A stretch of 64,000 nt of DNA, taken from Chitinophagaceae bacterium (GTDB lineage Bacteria; Bacteroidota; Bacteroidia; Chitinophagales; Chitinophagaceae). The notes beneath the pieces are model-generated. The model was not told the origin of the DNA and searched no databases. It saw only the letters and a list, made by a program, of their open reading frames with translations. The position numbers and the translations under genes are program-made. Location of the stretch: the NCBI GenBank assembly GCA_947459295.1, contig CANHCY010000006.1:1-64000 (forward strand), written 5' to 3'. Shown here piece by piece: positions 43,655-52,496 of the stretch. Each line of letters opens with the position of its first letter. Position 1 is the first letter of the stretch.

Positions 43655-45610
43655 GCCAGCGTCAAATGCAGCTTTGACTGCATCTAAATGCTTGATAAAG
43701 CCTGCTACGCTTGGGTCGTAGCCATATTTCACATCACTTAGGGGCTTACCATTTAAATCCAAAAACATATAAAGTGGCTGCGCATTAAAACCAAAGGTTT
43801 TGATTTCGTAGTCTAGGTTTTTATCACCTACCGTTACAATTTTAACACCGTTTTTATCGGTGTACTGCTCATTTGCAGGTAGTTCTTCTGTTTCGTCTAC
43901 GTATAAGCTTACGAGTACAAAGTTTTCTTTAATACGCGATAATACAGCCGGGTCTTTCCATACCTGCTCTTCCATTTTACGGCAGTTAGGGCATGTATGT
44001 CCTGTAAAATCAAGCATGATAGGCTTCTTTAAAATTTTAGCAGCAGCCATCCCTTCTTCCAAATCAAAATAAGCCGTTAATCCAAAAGGTACTTCTAATT
44101 TGTTGGTATATTTTTTGGGTAGCGCAGCCTGCGGTCCAGCGCTAGGGCTTACTACACCCGCATTGCCAATTTTATACTGCAGGTCATTTAAATTAAATTC
44201 TTGTGTGGTGGATGGAGGAATAAATCCACTAAGTGCCTTAAGTGGCGCACCCCATAAACCTGGCACCATATACACCGCAAAACTAAAACTAGCCATTGCA
44301 AAAAATAAACGCGGTACCGATACAAATGGCAAATCGCTATCGTGTGCAAATTTTAATTTGCCTAATAAGTAAACGCCCAACAAGAAAAATATTACAATCC
44401 ACAGTACTAAAAACACATCTCTATTTAAAATACCTAAATGATAAGAGAGGTCTACGTTGGATAAAAACTTAAGTGCGAGTGCTAGTTCAATAAATCCAAA
44501 ACTTACTTTAATGGTATTTAACCAACCGCCACTTTTTGGTAAAGATTGTAGCATCGACGGGAAAAATGCAAACAAAGAAAACGGAATCGCTAGGCCCACC
44601 CCAAAACCCATCATACCTATGATGGGCGCGAGTCCTACACCTTGCATGCTGGTTTGTCCAAGCAAGGTTCCAACAATAGGACCCGTACAAGAAAACGAAA
44701 CAATCACAAGCGTTAACGCCATAAAAAAGATGCCCAGTAATCCACCCTTACCCGCTTTTTGATCTGCCTTATTGGCCCAACTATTAGGGAGTGCCAATTC
44801 GAAAGCACCAAAAAATGATATGGCAAAAACAATAAACACTACAAAAAAGAAAATATTAGAAACCGGGTGCGTCGAAATGGTATATAAAATTTTGTCGCCA
44901 AAAATGAGCGTAAGTATAAGTGTGGGTATAGTGTAAATAAGCACAATAGATATAGAATACCAAAGTGCATTTTTTAATCCTTCCATTCTTGTTTTGCTGC
45001 GCTTTAGAAAAAAGCTAACAGTCACTGGAATTAATGGAAACACACAAGGGGTGATAACAGCGAGTAATCCCGTTGCTAAACAAAGCAAAAAGATACTCCA
45101 CATAGAACCCGTTTCATTTGCAGTTGCAGCGCCTGTGGCAGTTGCGCCAGTATTTGCAGCATCACCTTCAATGGCTACATTTATTTTTTCTTCACCACTT
45201 GGAAATTCTTCCCCTTTTACACCAAGCCAATTAAATGTTCCTTTAATTGCACTGGCGCCAGGCTTAAAAAACACAGTGTAAGCAAATGTCACACTATCAT
45301 AAGCAGTTCCTTTATCCGTCGTGCCCGGAAGCGCTACTGCGCCTGCCAAACCTGTTTCTTTAATAGTAGCGTCTACGGTTGCAGTAGTATCTAATTGTAG
45401 CGCCGACACAAAAACGTCGTCATTATTTTTTTTAACGGCCGTAAAAATACGCGTGCCATTGGAAGCTTTAGCCTTCACCATTAATGTGGCCGAAGTGTCA
45501 GACAATTTAGCCGCCGAAAAAACAAACTGCACAGGTTGGTCCTGTGCAGCTGCGCTGTATACTAATTGTATACTAGCAAGTAAAACAATAAATAATATTT
45601 TCTTAGTCAT
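43649..45610 (-). CDS. dsbD: Thiol:disulfide interchange protein DsbD (membrane plus thioredoxin domains)
   Basis: A 653-residue electron conduit moving reducing equivalents from the cytoplasm to the periplasm. Signal peptide (to about residue 22), a beta-sandwich DsbD-alpha-like region (about 25-150) that lacks the Cys pair, eight membrane segments (about 165-450) with CVFPLIPV and CTGPIVG redox cysteines, and a C-terminal thioredoxin domain with C-P-N-C (TGHTCPNCRKMEE). The active Cys pair usually in the N-terminal domain is instead in the separate upstream gene. The start shares an A with the upstream stop (TAATG). The 3' end overlaps the sigma gene by six bases. Confidence 0.92.
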   Translation of the reverse strand: MTKKILFIVLLASIQLVYSAAAQDQPVQFVFSAAKLSDTSATLMVKAKASNGTRIFTAVKKNNDDVFVSALQLDTTATVDATIKETGLAGAVALPGTTDKGTAYDSVTFAYTVFFKPGASAIKGTFNWLGVKGEEFPSGEEKINVAIEGDAANTGATATGAATANETGSMWSIFLLCLATGLLAVITPCVFPLIPVTVSFFLKRSKTRMEGLKNALWYSISIVLIYTIPTLILTLIFGDKILYTISTHPVSNIFFFVVFIVFAISFFGAFELALPNSWANKADQKAGKGGLLGIFFMALTLVIVSFSCTGPIVGTLLGQTSMQGVGLAPIIGMMGFGVGLAIPFSLFAFFPSMLQSLPKSGGWLNTIKVSFGFIELALALKFLSNVDLSYHLGILNRDVFLVLWIVIFFLLGVYLLGKLKFAHDSDLPFVSVPRLFFAMASFSFAVYMVPGLWGAPLKALSGFIPPSTTQEFNLNDLQYKIGNAGVVSPSAGPQAALPKKYTNKLEVPFGLTAYFDLEEGMAAAKILKKPIMLDFTGHTCPNCRKMEEQVWKDPAVLSRIKENFVLVSLYVDETEELPANEQYTDKNGVKIVTVGDKNLDYEIKTFGFNAQPLYMFLDLNGKPLSDVKYGYDPSVAGFIKHLDAVKAAFDAGL

Positions 45611-46062
45611 TATTGAAGCTTAAGATCAAAAGTTTTTTTACTGGGTGGCAAACACTGACGGTCGTCACAAACCATATACTCAACACTACCACTGATATTT
45701 GTTTTTACACCTCCACGCACTTTAACGGTTTGTGTATAGGTAGCCGTTTCTCCAATAAAACGCACATTGGTTTTAAATAGTGCATCGTATACCTGCTTTA
45801 CTTTACCTATTTCTTTAGTTGCACCCACAATCGTTACCAACGGGTTTTTATTGAAATTAATTTTAGTAGGCACCGGACCGCCTTTACCCGTTGTTTGCGA
45901 ATAAATATGCCAATCACCTTCTATGTTTGCAGTAGCCGAAAACGTGTATGTATCTGCACTCACTTTTTTTACCGAATAAGACCAGTCAACAGGATCTTGA
46001 ATTTGAGCTGCAGCGCTTAACGCAATACATACAACGGCAAATAGGGCAACAATTTTTTTCAT
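45610..46062 (-). CDS. Stand-alone DsbD N-terminal (alpha-like) domain protein
   Basis: A 150-residue periplasmic protein with a signal peptide (KKIVALFAVVCIALSAAAQ) and one immunoglobulin-like DsbD-alpha domain. The Cys pair in VCDDRQCLPP matches the active-site motif of DsbD-alpha (C-x5-C here), which hands electrons to periplasmic targets. It is immediately upstream of, and coupled to, dsbD by a TAATG junction. I infer that it receives electrons from the membrane DsbD in trans, for cytochrome c maturation or similar work; the TsdA-like cytochrome in this window would be one client. Confidence 0.82.
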   Translation of the reverse strand: MKKIVALFAVVCIALSAAAQIQDPVDWSYSVKKVSADTYTFSATANIEGDWHIYSQTTGKGGPVPTKINFNKNPLVTIVGATKEIGKVKQVYDALFKTNVRFIGETATYTQTVKVRGGVKTNISGSVEYMVCDDRQCLPPSKKTFDLKLQ

Positions 46063-46068
46063 AACTAT

Positions 46069-46728
46069 TTAATTTAACCCAAGTAATTCGAAAACTTTTT
46101 TTCCATCGATATTACCAAGTATACTTGATGTAGCACGCTCTGGATGCGGCATCATACCAAACACATTTTTAGAAGCGTTGCTGATGCCAGCAATATTTCT
46201 GGTAGCACCGTTAGGGTTGCTTCCTTCTGTAGCATTACCATTTTCGTCAGAATAGGTAAAGATAACCTGACCGTTTGCTTCTAATGTATCGAGTGTTTTA
46301 TTGTCTGCAAAAAAACGACCTTCTCCATGCGCAATAGGTATTTTTAATGCGCCAGTTTTTGGATTCGTGATAAATACATTTTTACAAATAAACTGCTGAT
46401 TGGCATTTTGAAGTAATACGCCCGGAAGCAATCCACTCTCGCATAATATTTGAAATCCATTGCAAACACCAAGTACTTTACCGCCTCTGTTTGCAAAATC
46501 AATAACAGATTGCATCATCGGGCTAAACCTAGCAATAGCTCCACATCTAAGATAATCGCCATAAGAAAAACCGCCCGGCAGTACAATACAATCATCGGTG
46601 GTAAACATACTAAGGTCTTTGTCTTTATGCCATAACATAATCACTTCCTTACCCAAATCTTGGGCTAATGCATCTTGCATGTCTTTGTCACAATTCGATC
46701 CAGGAAAAACAACCACGCCAAACTTCAT
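46069..46728 (-). CDS. purQ: Phosphoribosylformylglycinamidine synthase subunit PurQ
   Basis: A 219-residue glutaminase subunit that supplies ammonia to PurL in purine synthesis. [20 protein letters not shown] opens the class I amidotransferase fold; GVCNGFQIL holds the nucleophilic Cys and MPHPERA the catalytic His. The start at MKFGVV is fixed by family length and by a TACCTTTG -7 box (46758-46765) inside the longer frame. It is six bases before the DsbD-alpha gene and may share a transcript. No purL or purS nearby. Confidence 0.96.
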   Translation of the reverse strand: MKFGVVVFPGSNCDKDMQDALAQDLGKEVIMLWHKDKDLSMFTTDDCIVLPGGFSYGDYLRCGAIARFSPMMQSVIDFANRGGKVLGVCNGFQILCESGLLPGVLLQNANQQFICKNVFITNPKTGALKIPIAHGEGRFFADNKTLDTLEANGQVIFTYSDENGNATEGSNPNGATRNIAGISNASKNVFGMMPHPERATSSILGNIDGKKVFELLGLN

Positions 46729-46757
46729 AAAATGTATAGTTATCTGATATAATAGAG

Positions 46758-46765
46758 CAAAGGTA
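46758..46765 (-). promoter_or_regulatory. -7 box for purQ
   Basis: TACCTTTG on the minus strand, exact TAnnTTTG match, 29 bp before the chosen ATG. Confidence 0.5.
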
Positions 46766-46789
46766 ACCCTCAAAAACAGAAGAAAAAGG

Positions 46790-47779
46790 CTAAATTTTCA
46801 CCAAATGCCAGTTGTTGATAATTATAAGCCCCAGGGCAGTCCAAAACAGGAAATTAGGGAGTATTAAGCTTTTGGGGTTGCTGTACCCATTAGAAATAGT
46901 TGCCGAAAGTGGCACGAGGCCCATTAGTAGTATCTGCGCGCCTAAACTGCTAAACAAAAAGGGGCTAATGATCAATATAAATAGAAGCACCATAATAACC
47001 CCCCAGTTTTTACGAATTTGAATGACGAGCCTCCCTACATGTACTTGCAACTGGTAGAGCCCAACAAGTATGGCAAACAAAATAAAACCAAGGTTAACCA
47101 GGTAAAGATTTGACGCGCCAACAAGAGGTGAGCCAAAGTTGATTTTTGGCAAATAGTTGATTGCCGTTGACCAGGCATTATTCAAATACAAAAGCACAAA
47201 TACAATATAATAAGGCAGCAAAATACCTAATAGTAATACCAGCCACTCGGCTATTCTAAAAGGTCTTACCACGGCTAAAGCAAATAGCACCACCACAATT
47301 AATATAGACAAAGGATGAAATAGTAAAATAGATATGCCTGCAATTAATCCAATATTAAACAATAGTGTTTTTGGCGCTGGATTGTTATAGAGCCTGCTTA
47401 GTTTAATAAACATCCAAAGCGTCAATGAATTACTTACCAGGGTTTCTGTTATCAAATCAGATTTCATGAGCAGTCCTGACAACAAAATATAAGTCATGGC
47501 AGGCACATAATTGACAGAAGCAAACATGCGCAAATCCTGCATCACCATATTGAGGCGAAGCGCCTGTGTTACAAGTAATGCATGAAAAAGAATGACCTGA
47601 ATGGCAAGGGGTAAGGTGTATATGTAATTTGCAAGCACATAAGAAAACAAGCCATTTTGTTGACTAGAAGCCGCTTGTAAGGGCACCAATTCCTCAACCC
47701 CATGAAAATGAACGCCCACGCTTAGCAGCAGTACAAGTAATATATTTACAACAGATCTGTCTCTAAATAAAAAAACCAT
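46790..47779 (-). CDS. Multi-pass membrane protein, DUF6427-like
   Basis: A 329-residue inner-membrane protein with about nine hydrophobic segments and few charged residues. The start [25 protein letters not shown] and the [15 protein letters not shown] and [10 protein letters not shown] stretches resemble Bacteroidota DUF6427 proteins, which lack a known function but have been compared to glycosyltransferase-like membrane enzymes. It is the middle gene between an exported unknown (26 bp upstream) and purQ (61 bp downstream). Family assignment from memory, moderate. Confidence 0.7.
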   Translation of the reverse strand: MVFLFRDRSVVNILLVLLLSVGVHFHGVEELVPLQAASSQQNGLFSYVLANYIYTLPLAIQVILFHALLVTQALRLNMVMQDLRMFASVNYVPAMTYILLSGLLMKSDLITETLVSNSLTLWMFIKLSRLYNNPAPKTLLFNIGLIAGISILLFHPLSILIVVVLFALAVVRPFRIAEWLVLLLGILLPYYIVFVLLYLNNAWSTAINYLPKINFGSPLVGASNLYLVNLGFILFAILVGLYQLQVHVGRLVIQIRKNWGVIMVLLFILIISPFLFSSLGAQILLMGLVPLSATISNGYSNPKSLILPNFLFWTALGLIIINNWHLVKI

Positions 47780-47805
47780 GGAATTCGTTTCGGCTTAAAA
47801 GTAAG

Positions 47806-49338
47806 CTAATAATCAATTTTAGCAAAACAAGTATATCCTCTAAACATACATGGCACAATCAGTTGTCTTTGCCCAACTTGCTTTGCAAGCCTAGGCATAA
47901 ATTCATGACCCCGATCTACATTTTTAAAGCCGGGGTTACGGTTAATTCTTCCATCGGCGGTTAAGGCCTGATTGGTTAACACGTTTTGGTTTTTTTCCTG
48001 CATGTTAAAAATGAAGTTGAGTTGATCCCCGGCATTTAACATCGAAAATCCTATAAAATTTTCTGAATTATCGTCGAATTGGTTTTTACGAATCATATTA
48101 CTCCATTCCATATTGCCTTTTGGGTCAAATGAAATAACAGCAATATTTTCGGCGAAATACCTAACCTGGTTATTGTTGCCGAAAAATGCATTGTTTCGAC
48201 CCCAAGGTGAAAGCCCCATACCCATCGGACTATTCCATGAATAATAATCCATAGGCGACCAAAATGGAGAGCCATATAAATAATCCCATCTATTAAGTGT
48301 ACTTCCTCTAGAAGAAGAAAAAACAGATTCTGAAATCATCATAAAACCACCATCGCGTCTTAAAATAATATGCTTTAAAAAATAATCATTGAAAGCAACT
48401 TTTGCACCATTTTGACCCTTTGCATCTTCTTTAAATTCATCAGAAAAAAAGGTGCTAGCGTTTAATAATTCCTTGTCTGAATTTTTATCCCATAAAGTAA
48501 AATAGATGCCTTCGATATTGCCCCGTCTTTGTTTACCAAAAAAAGAAGTGATTAAATAATGCTTGTTTAAATTATCTACTTTAATATGAATATCATCTAA
48601 ATAAATACCTTTAACTGCTAGATCAGAAATATAAGCAACATCGTAATTCGCTTTTTTTGTAATCAACGAAACCTTATTGATATTATCGTTTTGCTGAGTA
48701 CCACTAGCTCTCACGCAAATTAAATCACCGTCATTGTCAAGTGCAAACTCAGCTAAAAAATCGTTGCGTTGCGGCATGGGTAGTTCAATACGCGATTTTC
48801 TGATGAGTGAAAAATCTTGATCAAACAAACAGGTTGTTAAAACATGTGATTTTTCATTTTGGCTATTGATTTTAAAAATCATTATTTTCTTCTTGTCTTC
48901 ACTCACCACCAAAGAGTACAATCTGTTAGATCCAATACCGTTGGCATCGAGCGTGCTATCAAGTTGCATAGGCTCCGATAATAAATTACCATCGCTATCC
49001 ATTTTTACAGCCATGCAATAAACAGTGCTTTTTCGCTGAAACTGATAAATCAAATAAAAGTGATTAGCGTAGGCTAAAAAGTCGGTTTGCATGAGACGTT
49101 CTGGCATATTAATTTGTTGCTTGCCCAGTAGTTTCATGTCTCCGTCAAACACAGAAATAGAATGACTATATCTGTAATTTTTGTACACCAGTATCTTACC
49201 ACCAATTTTACCAAGCACTTCAAAACTGTAAGAACGAGGATCGTCTTTGTCAGGTTCTGAAAAGGTAATTTGCTGTGCTTTTAAGACAAAAGGCAGCACA
49301 AGAACGAGCGTAAAAAGGAATAAAAATGACTTTTTCAT
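47806..49338 (-). CDS. Exported hypothetical protein
   Basis: I do not recognise a family. It is 510 residues long, with a clear signal peptide (KKSFLFLFTLVLVLPFVLKAQ) and then mostly beta-strand segments that could build a propeller-like repeat: YLIYQFQRKSTVYCMAVKMDSDGNL, SVFDGDMKLLGKQQ, DQDFSLIRKSRIEL and similar describe alternating strand-turns. A Met/Trp/Pro/Ser/Gly-rich insert (DYYSWNSPMGMGLSPWG) lies near residue 385. No lipobox or sorting tail is seen. The start is chosen at the signal peptide; a TAACTTTG box (49359-49366) lies within the longer frame. It is probably periplasmic or surface. Confidence 0.7.
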   Translation of the reverse strand: MKKSFLFLFTLVLVLPFVLKAQQITFSEPDKDDPRSYSFEVLGKIGGKILVYKNYRYSHSISVFDGDMKLLGKQQINMPERLMQTDFLAYANHFYLIYQFQRKSTVYCMAVKMDSDGNLLSEPMQLDSTLDANGIGSNRLYSLVVSEDKKKIMIFKINSQNEKSHVLTTCLFDQDFSLIRKSRIELPMPQRNDFLAEFALDNDGDLICVRASGTQQNDNINKVSLITKKANYDVAYISDLAVKGIYLDDIHIKVDNLNKHYLITSFFGKQRRGNIEGIYFTLWDKNSDKELLNASTFFSDEFKEDAKGQNGAKVAFNDYFLKHIILRRDGGFMMISESVFSSSRGSTLNRWDYLYGSPFWSPMDYYSWNSPMGMGLSPWGRNNAFFGNNNQVRYFAENIAVISFDPKGNMEWSNMIRKNQFDDNSENFIGFSMLNAGDQLNFIFNMQEKNQNVLTNQALTADGRINRNPGFKNVDRGHEFMPRLAKQVGQRQLIVPCMFRGYTCFAKIDY

Positions 49339-49358
49339 ACCAAAAAGCTTTAGACCCT

Positions 49359-49366
49359 CAAAGTTA
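49359..49366 (-). promoter_or_regulatory. -7 box for the exported hypothetical protein
   Basis: TAACTTTG on the minus strand, exact TAnnTTTG match, 20 bp before the chosen ATG. Confidence 0.5.
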
Positions 49367-49457
49367 AGCCCCTTTATCAAGAACTGCCTTACATAAAGGT
49401 GAAATAAATCTTAAGGTGTAACCCTATTTATTTGGAACCTGAACTTGTTTTTTAATA

Positions 49458-49465
49458 TACATTTG
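49458..49465 (+). promoter_or_regulatory. -7 box for kup
   Basis: TACATTTG, exact TAnnTTTG match, with TTTG 23 bp upstream (49431). It lies inside the frame opening at 49445, so the GTG at 49487 is the likelier start. Confidence 0.5.
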
Positions 49466-49486
49466 TGGAGCACAAACATCTTATAC

Positions 49487-51493
49487 GTGAGCAAGAATCT
49501 TAACAAAATCACTTCTGCAGGACTCATCATTGCACTAGGCATCATTTACGGAGATATTGGAACCTCTCCTTTATACGTTTTAAACGAAATTATTTCAGGT
49601 AGAGAAATTAGCGACCTGCTAATTATAGGCTCCCTTTCTTGCATTATATGGACCCTCACGCTTCAAACCACATTTAAGTATGTAATACTTACCTTAAAAG
49701 CCGACAACAAAGGCGAGGGTGGTATTTTTAGTTTGTACGCACTTGTTAGAAGACGCAAAAAATGGCTTGTAATTCCAGCCATGATTGGCGGTGCAGCCTT
49801 ACTTGCCGATGGTATTATTACACCACCCATTACTGTTACTTCAGCCATCGAAGGGCTTCGACAAATCCCTGCATTTCATGAGATTACGCAGCAAACAATT
49901 GTAACCATTGTTATTGCAATTATAAGCTTGATATTTTTTGTACAGCAATTTGGAACAGCTTCTATTGGAAAATTATTTGGCCCCATCATGACTTTATGGT
50001 TTTCTATGATTGCTATTTTAGGCTTAATGCATGTGGTAGACGACTTGTCTGTTTTTAAAGCGTTAAATCCATATTACGGGATAAAATTACTAGCTACTTA
50101 TCCCAAAGGATTTTGGCTACTAGGCGCTGTGTTTTTATGTACCACAGGTGCGGAAGCGCTATATAGCGATTTAGGCCACTGCGGAAAAGGTAATATTCGC
50201 ATCTCTTGGATATTTGTCAAAACATGTTTGATCATCAATTATTTAGGTCAGGGTGCTTGGTTACTTGCACAGTACAAGGGACAAATTATTCCAGCAGCGA
50301 TTATGGCAGATGGCTTTAACCCTTTTATTGGCATCATGCCACAAGGATTTAAAATTTTTGGAATTATCATTGCTACCGCAGCAGCCATTATTGCGAGCCA
50401 GGCATTAATATCTGGATCTTTCACACTTATTAGTGAAGCCATGCGTCTTAATTTATGGCCTAAAATGAAAATCAATTACCCAACCGAAGAAAAAGGACAA
50501 TTGTACATTCCAGGCATTAGTCTTTTATTATTTGTTGGTTGCGTGGGCGTCACTTTATACTTTCAAAAATCCGCTAACATGGGTGCTGCGTATGGTTTAG
50601 CGATTACCCTGTGTATGATTAGCACCTCCATTTTGTTTGCCAACTTTTTGGTCAGCAAACGAACGGCTCCAGCCTGGATTTATTTATACCTCGCTGTTTA
50701 TTTACTTATTGAAACTTCATTTTTAGTAGCTAACCTAGAAAAATTCATGCATGGTGGATATGTAACACTCATTGTAGGTGGCGCTTTATTTACTGTAATG
50801 TATGTTTGGTTTAGAAGTCGAAAAATTAAAAATAGATACGTTGAGTTTGTGCATTTGGAAGATTACATTCCAATGATTCAGGAGTTAAGTAATGACAGAA
50901 CCATTCCTAAATATGCAACGCATTTAGTGTACATGACGAGCGCCAATAACCACAAAGAAATTGAGCACAAAATCATCTATTCAATTTTAAATAAAAAACC
51001 AAAGCGCGCCGATATTTATTGGTTTGTACACGTAGACGTTATTGATGAACCTTACACTTGCGAATACTCGGTAGAACATATCATCCCTAACGATATCATT
51101 AGGGTCGAATTTAGACTTGGATTTAGAATGGAACAGCGCATTAATCTTATGTTCAGAAAAGTGGTAGAAGACCTCGTAACCAACAAAGAAGTTAATATTA
51201 CCAGCCGTTACGAGAGTCTAGAAAAAAATAATGTGGTGGGGGATTTTCAATTTATTGTTCTTGAAAAATACTTAAGTCAGGACAATGATCTTCCAATTGT
51301 GGAAAGAGTTATTATGAAGCTTTATTTCTGGCTTAAAGAAATTAGTCTTGGAGAAGAACGTGGCTTTGGACTAGATCCAAGTAACGTAACCGTCGAAAAA
51401 TTTCCGCTTATTGTAGCACCTGTTGCTAATTTAAATTTAAAGCGCATGTACTTTGACGGTCCCGACGAAGACGATGAAGATCAAATGATATAA
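49487..51493 (+). CDS. kup: KUP-family potassium transporter
   Basis: A 668-residue inner-membrane K+/H+ symporter. Residues 1-455 contain about twelve hydrophobic segments starting with the family signature LGIIYGDIGTSPLYVLNE; GEGGIFSLYALVRR and ALYSDLGHCG are further conserved blocks. A soluble C-terminal domain (about 460-668) follows and ends with an acidic tail (DEDDEDQMI-like). The GTG start is preferred because a -7 box lies upstream of it and inside the longer reading frame. Monocistronic between two opposing genes. Confidence 0.93.
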   Translation: MSKNLNKITSAGLIIALGIIYGDIGTSPLYVLNEIISGREISDLLIIGSLSCIIWTLTLQTTFKYVILTLKADNKGEGGIFSLYALVRRRKKWLVIPAMIGGAALLADGIITPPITVTSAIEGLRQIPAFHEITQQTIVTIVIAIISLIFFVQQFGTASIGKLFGPIMTLWFSMIAILGLMHVVDDLSVFKALNPYYGIKLLATYPKGFWLLGAVFLCTTGAEALYSDLGHCGKGNIRISWIFVKTCLIINYLGQGAWLLAQYKGQIIPAAIMADGFNPFIGIMPQGFKIFGIIIATAAAIIASQALISGSFTLISEAMRLNLWPKMKINYPTEEKGQLYIPGISLLLFVGCVGVTLYFQKSANMGAAYGLAITLCMISTSILFANFLVSKRTAPAWIYLYLAVYLLIETSFLVANLEKFMHGGYVTLIVGGALFTVMYVWFRSRKIKNRYVEFVHLEDYIPMIQELSNDRTIPKYATHLVYMTSANNHKEIEHKIIYSILNKKPKRADIYWFVHVDVIDEPYTCEYSVEHIIPNDIIRVEFRLGFRMEQRINLMFRKVVEDLVTNKEVNITSRYESLEKNNVVGDFQFIVLEKYLSQDNDLPIVERVIMKLYFWLKEISLGEERGFGLDPSNVTVEKFPLIVAPVANLNLKRMYFDGPDEDDEDQMI

Positions 51494-51497
51494 GCAG

Positions 51498-52406
51498 TTA
51501 TAATTCTTGTAGACTTACCTTTTTAGCATTCACTTGCAAAGTATAGTGAACGCCATGCTTAATGGCGTAATTTTCTTTGTCATGACTTACCGGAAAATCG
51601 TAACACACTGGATAACTATATTGAGCTACTGCATTTTCAATGATTTCATATACGGTTGCGCCAAATGCAGGATCCGAATCTTTGGTTTGTGTAAATCCGC
51701 CAACGATAAGCCCAGCAAGGTTTTGAAGCATGCCGCTTCTTTTTAGTTGAATCATCATCCGGTCAATATTGTATTTGTATTCACCAATATCTTCTAAAAA
51801 TAAAATGGCATTTTTTGTTTGCAAACCAGACACTGATCCGGTAGCGTGCGCCACCAGTGTTAAATTACCACCCACTAATTTCCCGGAGGCCGTTCCAAAT
51901 TTATTAAGTGCGTGTGTCGCAGCTTTATAGTTTGCTTTTTTACCCTGGAGTGCATGTTTTAAAGAAAGTACCCACTCGTTATTTGACTGTCCATTATTGA
52001 AAGCGCCGGCCATGGGTGCATGCAGCGATGCTATTTTTAACGCCTGCGAACAATGGTTGTGTAATAGTGTGATATCACTAAATCCAATGACCCACTTAGG
52101 ATGTTTTTTAAACGTTTTAAAATCGAGTAAATCAATAATTCGGCTCATTCCATAACCACCTCTACCGCACAAAACTGCCTGCACATTTTTATCATCAAGC
52201 ATTTCCTGTAAATCAGCGGCACGTTCCTCGTCGGTGGCCGAAAAATAATGATGCTGCGTTCCAAGGGTTTTTCCAATTTTTACCTTGTAACCCCAAGCTT
52301 CTAAGGTACTGATACATGTAGCTGCTTTTTTTACCGGAAGGGTGCCTGAAGGGCAGACTAGGCCAATGGTGTCGCCCTTTTTAAGGTAGGGTGGAATTTT
52401 GATCAT
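51498..52406 (-). CDS. LD-carboxypeptidase (peptidase S66)
   Basis: A 302-residue murein LD-carboxypeptidase (LdcA family) that removes the terminal D-Ala from tetrapeptide stems during recycling. KKGDTIGLVCPSGTLP opens the domain, GRGGYGMSRIID and IGFSDITLLHN hold the nucleophile Ser region, LFLEDIGEYKYNIDRMM carries the catalytic Glu and SHDKENYAIKHG the His. No signal peptide, so cytoplasmic as expected. The start at MIKIPPYL is chosen over an upstream Met by family N-terminus. Divergent from metG. Confidence 0.92.
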   Translation of the reverse strand: MIKIPPYLKKGDTIGLVCPSGTLPVKKAATCISTLEAWGYKVKIGKTLGTQHHYFSATDEERAADLQEMLDDKNVQAVLCGRGGYGMSRIIDLLDFKTFKKHPKWVIGFSDITLLHNHCSQALKIASLHAPMAGAFNNGQSNNEWVLSLKHALQGKKANYKAATHALNKFGTASGKLVGGNLTLVAHATGSVSGLQTKNAILFLEDIGEYKYNIDRMMIQLKRSGMLQNLAGLIVGGFTQTKDSDPAFGATVYEIIENAVAQYSYPVCYDFPVSHDKENYAIKHGVHYTLQVNAKKVSLQEL

Positions 52407-52479
52407 GCGGCAATTTAGCAATTTCAACCAGTATACACAAGCAGTTTCAAAAAGGCTTTAGGGAACGGCGCTTCTTTTG

Positions 52480-52487
52480 TACTTTTG
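52480..52487 (+). promoter_or_regulatory. -7 box for metG
   Basis: TACTTTTG, exact TAnnTTTG match, nine bases before the metG ATG, giving a very short leader. Confidence 0.55.
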
Positions 52488-52496
52488 TAGCCAATT

